Shown piece after piece: positions 1-7,422 of a DNA stretch of 38,267 bases. Below the pieces are notes generated by a model, which was given only the letters and a program-made list of their open reading frames with translations, was not told the DNA's origin and ran no database searches. Position 1 is the stretch's first letter, and each line of letters opens with the position of its first letter. The stretch covers positions 1 through 38,267 of the forward strand of contig JAFGDP010000046.1 of assembly GCA_016932075.1 (NCBI GenBank), in the 5' to 3' direction. Source of the DNA: Chitinispirillaceae bacterium. GTDB lineage: Bacteria > Fibrobacterota > Chitinivibrionia > Chitinivibrionales > Chitinispirillaceae. A program made the translations under genes and the position numbers.

Positions 1-128
1 GCCCGGTTTGTGCAATAATGCACGGCAACGCGTGCGCCGGCCTTTCCCGCATGTATGGCGATCGCTTCACCGATACCGCGGCTTGCGCCGGTGACGAGAA
101 TGGTTTTTGATGCGCAGGAGACGAGCAT
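1..128 (-). CDS. Short-chain dehydrogenase/reductase (SDR), N-terminal fragment
   Basis: Only the first 42 codons are in the window; the gene runs off the left edge. The translation opens MLVSCASKTILVTGASRGIG, giving a beta-strand followed by the TGxxxGxG dinucleotide-binding motif (TGASRGIG, residues 13-20) of classical SDR enzymes such as FabG-like 3-oxoacyl-ACP reductases. The ATG is preceded on the minus strand by TAAGGAC, a reasonable Shine-Dalgarno. The SDR family call is secure. The substrate cannot be told, because the catalytic Ser-Tyr-Lys region lies outside the window. Confidence 0.8.
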   Translation of the reverse strand, partial: MLVSCASKTILVTGASRGIGEAIAIHAGKAGARVAVHYCTNR

Positions 129-195
129 GGAATAGTCCTTATTATTCAATAATGAAATATACGTTACTGAAAAAGTGGCTGTTTTCCCTTTCTTC

Positions 196-224
196 TTGCC
201 GTTTCAAGCCGGAAATGGTATTTT
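196..224 (+). promoter_or_regulatory. Possible sigma-70 promoter for tRNA-Pro
   Basis: TTGCCG (196-201) and TATTTT (219-224) are separated by 17 bp. They sit about 54 bp before the tRNA, leaving a short 5' leader for RNase P removal. The -10 box is weak, so this is tentative. Confidence 0.25.
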
Positions 225-277
225 TAATATCCGCCGGAACAATGTTCCTGCCTGAGAGCAATACGAATCGTTTTTTT

Positions 278-351
278 CGGAGTGTAGCGCAGCCTGGTAG
301 CGCACTTGGTTCGGGACCAAGGCGTCGGAGGTTCAAATCCTCTCACTCCGA
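278..351 (+). tRNA. tRNA-Pro (anticodon CGG)
   Basis: A full cloverleaf can be folded by eye. The acceptor stem is CGGAGTG (278-284) with CACTCCG (344-350) and discriminator A351. The anticodon stem CTTGG/CCAAG encloses the loop TTCGGGA, giving anticodon CGG with G37 as usual for proline tRNAs. The T arm is GGAGG-TTCAAAT-CCTCT, with one G-U pair. The 3' CCA is not encoded. A run of seven T follows directly (352-358) and probably ends transcription. Confidence 0.95.
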
Positions 352-461
352 TTTTTTTATGTATCTAATTGTTTTTCGATCAATCGTTTGACGCGCTGCT
401 GGAATAAAAATGAATTTTTGCTTCCTCGACCGTCATACAAAACGTTCAGGGAGGAAGTGTC

Positions 462-1286
462 ATGAACGCCGGCGGAAAGAATGGCAACGCGACAGTAAAT
501 CAACCATATGAGTTGACGCGGTATACGTTTCCGGAAGTGGAACGGGAAATCGAGCGTCTTCCCGCGCTTATCCTCCCGCTCGGAGGATGCGAACCGTTTG
601 CACAATTCGGCGCGCTCGGTATTGCGTCGGCATGCGCCCGGTCGATTGCCGAAGCGCTTGCGGGCCGGATGCATATGCTTGTGGCGCCGCTCTTGTCGTA
701 TGGCTGTTCCGCTCCGCTTATGGCATTCGGCGGCACTGCCGGTGTGAAGCCTCGAACGCTGGCTAATGTCCTCTGCGAAGCCGTCAGAATGTGGTATTTT
801 CAGGGCTTTCGTCTTGTGATAGTGGTCGATGGGCTGTTTGAAAACAGGGAAGCCGTACAACAGGCGCTGCAGCGGCTGCGACGGCTTCATCCGGGCAATG
901 AAATGCTCCATTTTTCACTGCAGCATGAGCCGCGCATCAGGGAGTTCTGCGGAAGGCACGCGCCGGGAGCGGAGCTGTATCGAAGCGAGCATGCCATGCT
1001 GTCCATGGCTTCCTGGATCGATCCCGGCCTCGTGCGAACGGTTGCAGGATCCGCTGATGCCACCGCATGGTCCGATCCCGGGCGAATACGAACGTGGCGG
1101 AAACGGGGAGCTGATCCGCAGCAGTACCGGAAACGTGCGCCAAACGCGTCGAGTTCAGAGAAGGCGCAACACTATGATCCGACGTTCGGAAAGTCGCTGT
1201 TTGAGTATACGCTGACGGTATTAGAAGAGGACGCCATACAGGCGCTGCGGTCGCACCATATAGGCACGGATCATCATGATACTTGA
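462..1286 (+). CDS. Creatininase-family protein with degenerate metal site
   Basis: A 274-residue protein with the layout of the creatininase/creatinine amidohydrolase family: a glycine-rich first motif (LPLGGCEPF, about residues 39-46), a YGCS segment (80-83) and a DGLFEN motif (123-128). By family knowledge, creatininase binds two metals through E34, H36, D45, H120 and E122. Aligned by motif, this protein keeps the two Glu (E44, E127) but has F46, A55 and L125 at the two His and the Asp. It is therefore probably not a normal metal-dependent amidohydrolase. The ATG has a good Shine-Dalgarno (GGGAGGAAG, 7 bp upstream), and the 3' end overlaps the next gene by 11 bp, so it is translationally coupled to the M16 peptidase pair. 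It may be a structural or regulatory pseudoenzyme. Function unknown. Confidence 0.7.
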   Translation: MNAGGKNGNATVNQPYELTRYTFPEVEREIERLPALILPLGGCEPFAQFGALGIASACARSIAEALAGRMHMLVAPLLSYGCSAPLMAFGGTAGVKPRTLANVLCEAVRMWYFQGFRLVIVVDGLFENREAVQQALQRLRRLHPGNEMLHFSLQHEPRIREFCGRHAPGAELYRSEHAMLSMASWIDPGLVRTVAGSADATAWSDPGRIRTWRKRGADPQQYRKRAPNASSSEKAQHYDPTFGKSLFEYTLTVLEEDAIQALRSHHIGTDHHDT

Positions 1287-2619
1287 CAATATTATTGAAA
1301 AGACGCTGGACAACGGGATGAAGGTCATCGCCCTTAAAAAGAGCGGCACGCCGATCCTCTCGGTTCAGCTCTGGTACCGGTCCGGAAGCTCGTCAGAAGT
1401 ACGGGGAATCCGCGGCATTTCGCATTTCATCGAACACTGCATGTTCAGAGGGTCCAGACGCTTCGGACCCGAGGAACATGCGCGGCGTATCAACGATGCC
1501 GGCGGCCACTGCAATGCCTTTACGGCCGAGGATATCACCGCGTATATAAACAGCGTGCCGAGCGATTCCCTTGAGATGGTACTCGAAATGGAGGCCGACC
1601 GTATGGACGGCCTGACGTTCGATCCGCAGCTGCTTGAAACGGAACGGAAGGTGATCGTGGAAGAGTATCATACCTACATGAACAATCCCGTTGCCAAGGC
1701 GTTTCTTGAGTTCAGGAGCGATTTTTACCGGGATCACCCGTACGCGATCAGCCCTCTTGGGCTGATCGAAGACATTTCAACGTTTTCGGTAGACCAGTGC
1801 AAGAGCTATTACCGCCGTCATTACACGCCCGATAACGCGGTGGCTGTTGTCGTCGGCGATAGTGAAGAAGAGCGTATCTTTGATACGGTAGCCGCTTATT
1901 TCAGTGAAAAAAAACGCAGTGATGCTTCGCGCGCCGGTTCCGCAGCGATTGAAGTTGATCCCGATGCCGGGGCGCGCCGCATGGAGCGCAAGGTTGAATT
2001 CGACGTGCCGGTTGCCGTGATTGGATTTCCGGCTCCCCCATCACAGCACCCGGATGCGCTCCCGCTAGAAATTCTGCAGCTTATTGCTGCAGGAGGCGAA
2101 ACGAGCCGCCTGTATCGAGAAGTGGTGCGGCGGCAGTCGCTGGCAGTCATGACCGGCGGCATGAACCATCTCCTCAGGTCTTCAGGCATGTCGATTTTTT
2201 TTGCGGCATTTACACCGGATATCCGGCCGGGAAAAGTCGAACAGGCGGTCGATGCCGAACTCCACCGGATTAAAAATGAGGGGATTACTGCCGAAGAGAT
2301 GGAGAAGGTCAGAAATACGACGCTTACCAACAGGACCTTTGAGCTGTATTCCGTGGAAAACATCTGCCAGCGTATCGGTTACAGCGAGACCATCGAGGGC
2401 AATTACCGGCTCTGGGTGGAACGCCTCACGGCACTCGAGAAGCTGAAAACAGACCAGTGTATTGAGGTCGCAAGGCGATGGTGGGACGATTCCAAGAAAC
2501 ATGTCCTTTTTCTCAAACCGCGTCGCACCAATCCGCTTCTTTTTGCCGGCGGTTTCCTGCGGCGTCTTCTGCGTCCGGGAACAGGGAAACAGGTGCGCCA
2601 TTCAAAGGATGAAGGATGA
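1276..2619 (+). CDS. M16 family zinc metallopeptidase, catalytic subunit
   Basis: A 447-residue protein of the pitrilysin/mitochondrial-processing-peptidase superfamily. The inverted zinc motif HxxEH is intact (HFIEH, residues 50-54), and a Glu sits at the third-ligand distance about 76 residues later (EEYH, E130). An N-terminal M16 domain and a C-terminal M16-like domain fill the length typical of half-size bacterial members. There is no signal peptide, so it is cytosolic or exported by an unrecognised route. Its stop overlaps the start of the next M16 gene by 4 bp (ATGA). The two probably form a heterodimer in which this chain supplies catalysis, cleaving peptides or small unfolded proteins. 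Confidence 0.9.
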   Translation: MILDNIIEKTLDNGMKVIALKKSGTPILSVQLWYRSGSSSEVRGIRGISHFIEHCMFRGSRRFGPEEHARRINDAGGHCNAFTAEDITAYINSVPSDSLEMVLEMEADRMDGLTFDPQLLETERKVIVEEYHTYMNNPVAKAFLEFRSDFYRDHPYAISPLGLIEDISTFSVDQCKSYYRRHYTPDNAVAVVVGDSEEERIFDTVAAYFSEKKRSDASRAGSAAIEVDPDAGARRMERKVEFDVPVAVIGFPAPPSQHPDALPLEILQLIAAGGETSRLYREVVRRQSLAVMTGGMNHLLRSSGMSIFFAAFTPDIRPGKVEQAVDAELHRIKNEGITAEEMEKVRNTTLTNRTFELYSVENICQRIGYSETIEGNYRLWVERLTALEKLKTDQCIEVARRWWDDSKKHVLFLKPRRTNPLLFAGGFLRRLLRPGTGKQVRHSKDEG

Positions 2620-3941
2620 AATTTCATTATCGTTTCCCGGCGATGGAGGAGTTTGATTGTGCAAACGGCCTGCGGATCATCTGCCTTTCGGACAGCGAGC
2701 AGCATGGTCTGGTGATCGCCCTGCAGCTGCCGTTCGGTCGGTTTTCCGACACGGCGGGAAGGGAGGGATTGTGCGAGCTTACGGTCAACCTTCTTGCCAA
2801 GGGAACGGAAAGTTTTTCTTCGGAAGAAATCGCGGATAAACTGGAGCATGCCGGTGCCATATTGTTCACCGATATCGGTGAAGAGCATTGCGCCATCGGT
2901 ATTCGTATGCGTGCCGCAACGCTCAATGAACTGTTACCGCTGTTCATAGAAATGATCACCCGTCCCCGGTTTGACCGGGATGAGTTCAAACGGCTGCGAC
3001 AGGAGATGGTCACCGGTCTCTTGGCCGAAACCGCTGATATGTCGTTTATCTCAACACGGCATTTCTATGCCGAATTAACCGGCGGTGCGCATCCGGCAGG
3101 ATTGTTCCAGACGGTTCGTACCTTGCGCAGTATCACTCTTGAAGATGTTCAGCGGTTTTTTGCAGACTATTTTTCACCGCCGCATTCCATTGCCGTTCTT
3201 GCCGGCGACTGGGAAAAACAGTCGCTTGTTAGAATCGCTACCGAGCAGTTCTCGCTCTGGAAAAAAAAAGCCGGCGCAAAAGGGGTCGTCGCACCGCCAT
3301 TGCAGCCCTTGAAAAGCAGTTCGGTTCGTCTGGTCCATAAACCGGGTCTTACACAGACTACCCTGGCCATTGGACACCCCGCACCGGGAGAGCGGTGCGT
3401 GCAGAAAAATGCGCTGCTTCTGGCAAACCATATTTTCGGCGGAGGTAATTTTTCATCACGTCTCATGACGCGTATCAGAACCAGCGGCGGCAAATCCTAC
3501 GGCGTCACCTCTCAACTCTTAACGGAAACCGATTTCGGAGCGTTTCTGATCACCACCTCAACGCAGAACCGCCAGTTAGCCGAGGTGATGAACGGTATTA
3601 TCGAAGAATATCGCCGATTCTGCAATGATGGCGTTACGGAAGAAGAACTTGAAAAGGCAAAACAGTTCGCCATCGGCAGTATGGCGTTTCAACTCGAGGG
3701 TATTGGGCATGTGGTCGATAAGCTGTTATGGCTCAGATTTTACGGCAAGCCCAATTCCTATATTGAACGTTTTAACGAACTGATTTCTTCCATCGATCAT
3801 GAACAGGTCAACAGTGCTATCAATTCCTATTGTTCCCCGGATCATTTCGTGATCGTTGCCGTCGGGAAAAAGGAGGAGGCGGAGGCCCAGCTGAGGCCGT
3901 TCGGGCCAATCAGGCATTTTCATTTCAGGCACAATTTGTGA
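2616..3941 (+). CDS. M16 family peptidase-like protein, non-catalytic partner
   Basis: A 441-residue M16-fold protein whose HxxEH position is replaced (CELTVNLLAKGTE region, about residues 52-64), so zinc is not expected to bind. The substrate-positioning Arg/Tyr pair of M16 partner chains is present: R288 and Y295, seven residues apart in RIRTSGGKSYG, matching the spacing known from mitochondrial processing peptidase. The start overlaps the stop of the catalytic chain, so 1:1 synthesis is likely. This is the usual bacterial arrangement of an active and an inactive M16 gene in tandem. The native substrate cannot be inferred. Confidence 0.88.
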   Translation: MKFHYRFPAMEEFDCANGLRIICLSDSEQHGLVIALQLPFGRFSDTAGREGLCELTVNLLAKGTESFSSEEIADKLEHAGAILFTDIGEEHCAIGIRMRAATLNELLPLFIEMITRPRFDRDEFKRLRQEMVTGLLAETADMSFISTRHFYAELTGGAHPAGLFQTVRTLRSITLEDVQRFFADYFSPPHSIAVLAGDWEKQSLVRIATEQFSLWKKKAGAKGVVAPPLQPLKSSSVRLVHKPGLTQTTLAIGHPAPGERCVQKNALLLANHIFGGGNFSSRLMTRIRTSGGKSYGVTSQLLTETDFGAFLITTSTQNRQLAEVMNGIIEEYRRFCNDGVTEEELEKAKQFAIGSMAFQLEGIGHVVDKLLWLRFYGKPNSYIERFNELISSIDHEQVNSAINSYCSPDHFVIVAVGKKEEAEAQLRPFGPIRHFHFRHNL

Positions 3942-4013
3942 CGTGGTCGCCCGGCGGCCAAGTAAGATTTCCCGCCATCGGACGGTACGGCAGGAAGTTA
4001 TTTTATACGTGCT

Positions 4014-4526
4014 ATGCCCGATGTCATTCTCTGTCTTGGTACAAACCTCGGCGACCGTGCAGCACACATGGCGCGCATGGAGTCGGCGTTGCGTGCCCTG
4101 CTTCATCCGCCGGTATCCATGTCGCGTCTTTTGGAGACAGAGCCCCTCGGTTCCAGCGCTAACGGACCATGGTTCTTCAACCGCCTCATGAGAGGACGGT
4201 ATGAAGCGACTCCGAAGGAACTTCTTGATTCATGCCAGGATATCGAAAGACGGCTGGGACGCACCCGTCCTGAAAAACATGCCCCGCGCACCGCTGATAT
4301 TGACATTTTGCTGTTCGGAGAGGTAGTAGTTAATGAAATGCGTCTTCACATACCCCATCCTCGCCTGAGTGAACGGCATTTCTGCCTCGCAGGTCTTGTT
4401 GAAATAGCTCCGGAATGGAACGTGCCGGGTACGGGGAAAACGGTGCGCGCGCTGTGGGCATCAATGCCTGGGCATATTCAACTGCAGGGGATTCGCCCTG
4501 TTGAAGCGGACGGAAAAAAACCATGA
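4014..4526 (+). CDS. folK: 2-amino-4-hydroxy-6-hydroxymethyldihydropteridine pyrophosphokinase
   Basis: This enzyme transfers pyrophosphate from ATP to hydroxymethyl-dihydropterin in folate synthesis. The 170-residue length is right for a single-domain HPPK. Family signatures are visible: LCLGTNLGDR near the N-terminus, NRL after the WFF turn, and the Mg/ATP segment RTADIDILLFG followed by LHIPHPRLSERHF. No Shine-Dalgarno lies at a normal distance; the only purine-rich stretch is AGGAAG about 17 bp upstream. A TTTATAC box lies just before the ATG, so a near-leaderless transcript is conceivable. The stop overlaps the deoxynucleoside kinase start (ATGA). Confidence 0.95.
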   Translation: MPDVILCLGTNLGDRAAHMARMESALRALLHPPVSMSRLLETEPLGSSANGPWFFNRLMRGRYEATPKELLDSCQDIERRLGRTRPEKHAPRTADIDILLFGEVVVNEMRLHIPHPRLSERHFCLAGLVEIAPEWNVPGTGKTVRALWASMPGHIQLQGIRPVEADGKKP

Positions 4527-5233
4527 AATCAAAGGAACAGGCACTGTCCGGGAATCCCAGTTTTATCACCATCGAAGGGGTGATCGGCGCGGGAAAAACC
4601 TCTCTGAGCGAACGTCTGGCCGAACGATGGAACGGCAGGCTGATACTGGAAACAGTGGAGGACAATCCCTTTCTTTCGAAGTTCTACCAGGACCGCAAAG
4701 CCTACGCCTTCCAGGCCCAGATATGGTTTCTGCTCAGCCGCTACCGGCAGCTCAGCGAGTCCGTCCTTCAGCAGGACCTGTTCCACCGGGTCACTATAAG
4801 CGATTATATGTTCGCCAAAGACCGGATATTCGCTACGGTCAATCTTGACGACGATGAGCTGCAGCTGTACAATCACGTCGCAGCGATACTCGAGAAACAG
4901 GCGCCGCAGCCCGATGCGGTCGTGTATCTGCAGGCGTCCACTCAGGTGCTGCTCAAGCGTATCGCTAAACGGGGCCGGCCCTATGAGGCCGCCATGGATC
5001 ATTCGTACCTTTCACTGGTCAATGAAGCGTATAACCATTTCTTTTTTCACTACGACCAGTCGCCTCTCCTCGTAATTAATACCGATGACCTCGATTTCGT
5101 GCAATCGGAAAATGATCTGGACGAACTTGTGGAGCAGATAGAGAAATTGCGGCCCGGGAAAAATTATTATCAGCCGCCGGGATTAAAAGACAGGGCCGCT
5201 CTCAAGGGGCGCTGGCACTCCCCTGGCACATAA
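4523..5233 (+). CDS. Deoxynucleoside kinase (dGK/dCK/dAK family)
   Basis: A 236-residue cytosolic kinase expected to phosphorylate a deoxynucleoside to its monophosphate with ATP (salvage). The P-loop GVIGAGKT (residues 19-26) is followed by the LETVEDNPFL segment, the SDYMFAKDR motif matching the catalytic/base-recognition DRS-type region, and the lid RGRPYE with the YLSLVNEAYNHF helix typical of the family. It overlaps folK by 4 bp and lies 18 bp before panC. The sequence does not show which base is preferred. The folK-dNK neighbourhood is common in related phyla. Confidence 0.88.
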   Translation: MKSKEQALSGNPSFITIEGVIGAGKTSLSERLAERWNGRLILETVEDNPFLSKFYQDRKAYAFQAQIWFLLSRYRQLSESVLQQDLFHRVTISDYMFAKDRIFATVNLDDDELQLYNHVAAILEKQAPQPDAVVYLQASTQVLLKRIAKRGRPYEAAMDHSYLSLVNEAYNHFFFHYDQSPLLVINTDDLDFVQSENDLDELVEQIEKLRPGKNYYQPPGLKDRAALKGRWHSPGT

Positions 5234-5251
5234 ACGGAAGAGCATCATACC

Positions 5252-6112
5252 GTGATCGTCATTACTTCCATCGCTGAAATGCAGTCCTATTGCGGCAGCG
5301 TCCGCAGACGGGATCGGTCCCTGAGTTTCGTACCGACCATGGGAGCGCTGCACCGGGGCCACCTGTCGCTTTGTGAGCGTGCGCGGTCAAAGGCCGATGT
5401 CGTTGCGGCGAGCATTTTCGTCAATCCTACGCAGTTCGGTCCAAAAGAAGACTTCTCACGGTATCCGCGAACGCTTGAGGCCGATGCCGCTTCTGCCGAA
5501 ACCGCGGGATGCGATGTCCTGTTCGCTCCTCCGGTAGAAGAGATGTATCCTTCGCCCTATTATACCTATGTCGCTGTTGAGGAGCTTGGGAGCAGGCTGT
5601 GCGGCGTGACCAGGCCAACTCATTTCCGCGGTGTGGCCACGGTCGTGCTGAAGCTTTTTCATATTATTGTCCCGGATGTCGCAGTGTTTGGCCAGAAGGA
5701 TGCTCAACAGGTAATTATCATCAAGCGGATGGTCAAGGACCTTAACCTTCCACTGCGCATTGAGGTCTGCCCCACGGTGCGTGAGCGTGATGGCCTTGCC
5801 ATGAGTTCGCGGAACGCCTATCTGACCCCTGACGAGCGAAGCGCTGCTCCGTCGATCCATCAGGGGCTGCGGTCCGCAACCGCGCTCTTCGAGCGCGGCG
5901 AAATCAACGCTGGACTCCTGAAGCAATCGGTGGAAAAGGCCATTACCGGATATACACCGCTGCTGTCGATAGAATATATCGAAATCGTTGATACCGCAAC
6001 CCTTGTGCCTCTCAATGAAGTCAAGCGGGTCGCGCTTCTCGCCGTTGCCTGCCGGACCAAGGAATCGAACACCCGGCTTATCGACAACATCATTCTTGGA
6101 GGTTCCCTGTGA
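5252..6112 (+). CDS. panC: Pantothenate synthetase (pantoate-beta-alanine ligase)
   Basis: PanC condenses pantoate and beta-alanine through a pantoyl-adenylate, giving pantothenate for CoA. The 286-residue protein has the full family pattern: VPTMGALHRGHLSL with the HxGH ATP-binding motif (H34, H37), SIFVNPTQFGPKEDFSRYPRT, HFRGVATVVLKLF, VFGQKDAQQ and the MSSRN loop. The start is GTG with GGAAG upstream; no in-frame ATG fits. Its stop overlaps the next start (GTGA). Confidence 0.96.
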   Translation: MIVITSIAEMQSYCGSVRRRDRSLSFVPTMGALHRGHLSLCERARSKADVVAASIFVNPTQFGPKEDFSRYPRTLEADAASAETAGCDVLFAPPVEEMYPSPYYTYVAVEELGSRLCGVTRPTHFRGVATVVLKLFHIIVPDVAVFGQKDAQQVIIIKRMVKDLNLPLRIEVCPTVRERDGLAMSSRNAYLTPDERSAAPSIHQGLRSATALFERGEINAGLLKQSVEKAITGYTPLLSIEYIEIVDTATLVPLNEVKRVALLAVACRTKESNTRLIDNIILGGSL

Positions 6113-7395
6113 CCGTGCCTTTGCGTCCGCCGATCATCTACAACCTGTTTTTGCGCCACCTGGGACCGATCGATACCTGGAATGCCGCCGTACCGCGCAT
6201 CAGGGACATGGGTTTCAATGCGGTTTTTGTCAATCCTTTCCACGAGACGGGCTCTTCGGGCAGCCTGTATTCGGTCAGGGACTATTTCCGGCTCAATCCG
6301 TTTTTTTTACAGTCCCGTTCAGACCCGTCGGATTTTTCTCCGTTAAAAACATTCATCGCCTCATGCGCCGATGCAGGTCTTGACCTGATCATGGATCTGG
6401 TGATCAACCATACGGCCACCGACTCCCCGCTGGTTAAGAAACATCCGTCCTGGTATAAGCGTGATCCGTCCGGCGATGTGGCGCATCCGTTCGCCATTGA
6501 TCCGGGCCAGGAGGGTAAAAAAACGGTGTGGGGCGACCTCGCCTCAATTGATAATGATCATTCGAGCGAACGGCAGAACCTTTGGGACTACTGGGACAGG
6601 CTGGTGGCATTTTACCAGAAGCTGGGGATCAGAGGTTTCAGGTGCGATGCCGCGTATCAGGTTCCCGCATCCCTCTGGACCTGGCTCATCGGCAGGGCGA
6701 AACAGCGGTTTGCCGGATCGGTTTTTTACGCCGAAACCCTGGGCTGCCGTCTCGACCAGATTGAAGCTCTTTCCGGAAGCGGTTTTGATTATTTGTTCAA
6801 CTCCGTCAAGTGGTGGAACTATGAGGCGTCATGGGCGCTCGACCAGCACGCGGCGCACAAGCACATCGCGCCGTCGATCGGATTCGCCGAGTCGCACGAT
6901 ACCGAGCGGCTCGCCAGCGTTCATCCCGGAACCGTGGAGGTGCAGAAAGGCCGGTATGCATTCGCCTCGTTCTTTTCGCAAGGGGTGCTCATGCCCGCCG
7001 GATTTGAGTACGGTGCGACCAAACGCATGGACGTGGTGCGCGGAACGCCCGCTGACGTGGAAAAACCCCGATGGGACATGACTTCATGGATCGCGCTGAT
7101 CAACGCACTGAAACTGAAGGAGCCGGTTTTAGGTGAGGAGGGGTCCTGGACGCCGCTGTGTGATTATGAGCGACCGTACCTGTTTCTTAAAAAAACCTCG
7201 GACAGGGGAAACCGGCCGGTCTGCTTTTGTATTAATAAACGATACATCGAGAGTGCCACGATCGATACTCAGGAGATACCGCAGGAAATACGGCAATGCA
7301 AAACGTCAATGCAGATCATGAACGAGCCCTTTGTCGAGGACGGCATTCCAGAGGCGTTTTTGCTTGAGCCGGCGGAGATCGTGCTGTTTGTATGA
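6109..7395 (+). CDS. GH13 alpha-amylase-family enzyme, short, GlgE-related
   Basis: A 428-residue (beta/alpha)8 glycoside hydrolase or transglycosidase with all GH13 hallmarks: MDLVINHT (region I, about 95-102), GFRCDAAY with nucleophile D180 (region II), FYAETLG with acid/base E209 (region III) and ESHDTER with transition-state D264 (region IV). Phrases such as HTATDSPL, FNSVKWWNYEASW and APSIGFAESHDTER resemble maltosyltransferase GlgE-type sequences. The protein is much shorter than GlgE (usually over 600 residues) and lacks the N-terminal carbohydrate-binding domains. No signal peptide, so it likely acts on intracellular alpha-glucan or maltose-phosphate-type donors. It overlaps panC by 4 bp, an unexpected place for a glycogen enzyme. 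Specificity is unproven. Confidence 0.85.
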   Translation: MTVPLRPPIIYNLFLRHLGPIDTWNAAVPRIRDMGFNAVFVNPFHETGSSGSLYSVRDYFRLNPFFLQSRSDPSDFSPLKTFIASCADAGLDLIMDLVINHTATDSPLVKKHPSWYKRDPSGDVAHPFAIDPGQEGKKTVWGDLASIDNDHSSERQNLWDYWDRLVAFYQKLGIRGFRCDAAYQVPASLWTWLIGRAKQRFAGSVFYAETLGCRLDQIEALSGSGFDYLFNSVKWWNYEASWALDQHAAHKHIAPSIGFAESHDTERLASVHPGTVEVQKGRYAFASFFSQGVLMPAGFEYGATKRMDVVRGTPADVEKPRWDMTSWIALINALKLKEPVLGEEGSWTPLCDYERPYLFLKKTSDRGNRPVCFCINKRYIESATIDTQEIPQEIRQCKTSMQIMNEPFVEDGIPEAFLLEPAEIVLFV

Positions 7396-7422
7396 CAGGA
7401 TGGCAATTTTGAGAGTGAAGTC

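Noticed and set aside
357..911. 184-codon minus-strand ORF opposite the creatininase-like gene
   Set aside because: It runs antisense to a gene with a good ribosome site and family motifs, and its translation is low-complexity Arg/His-rich shadow.
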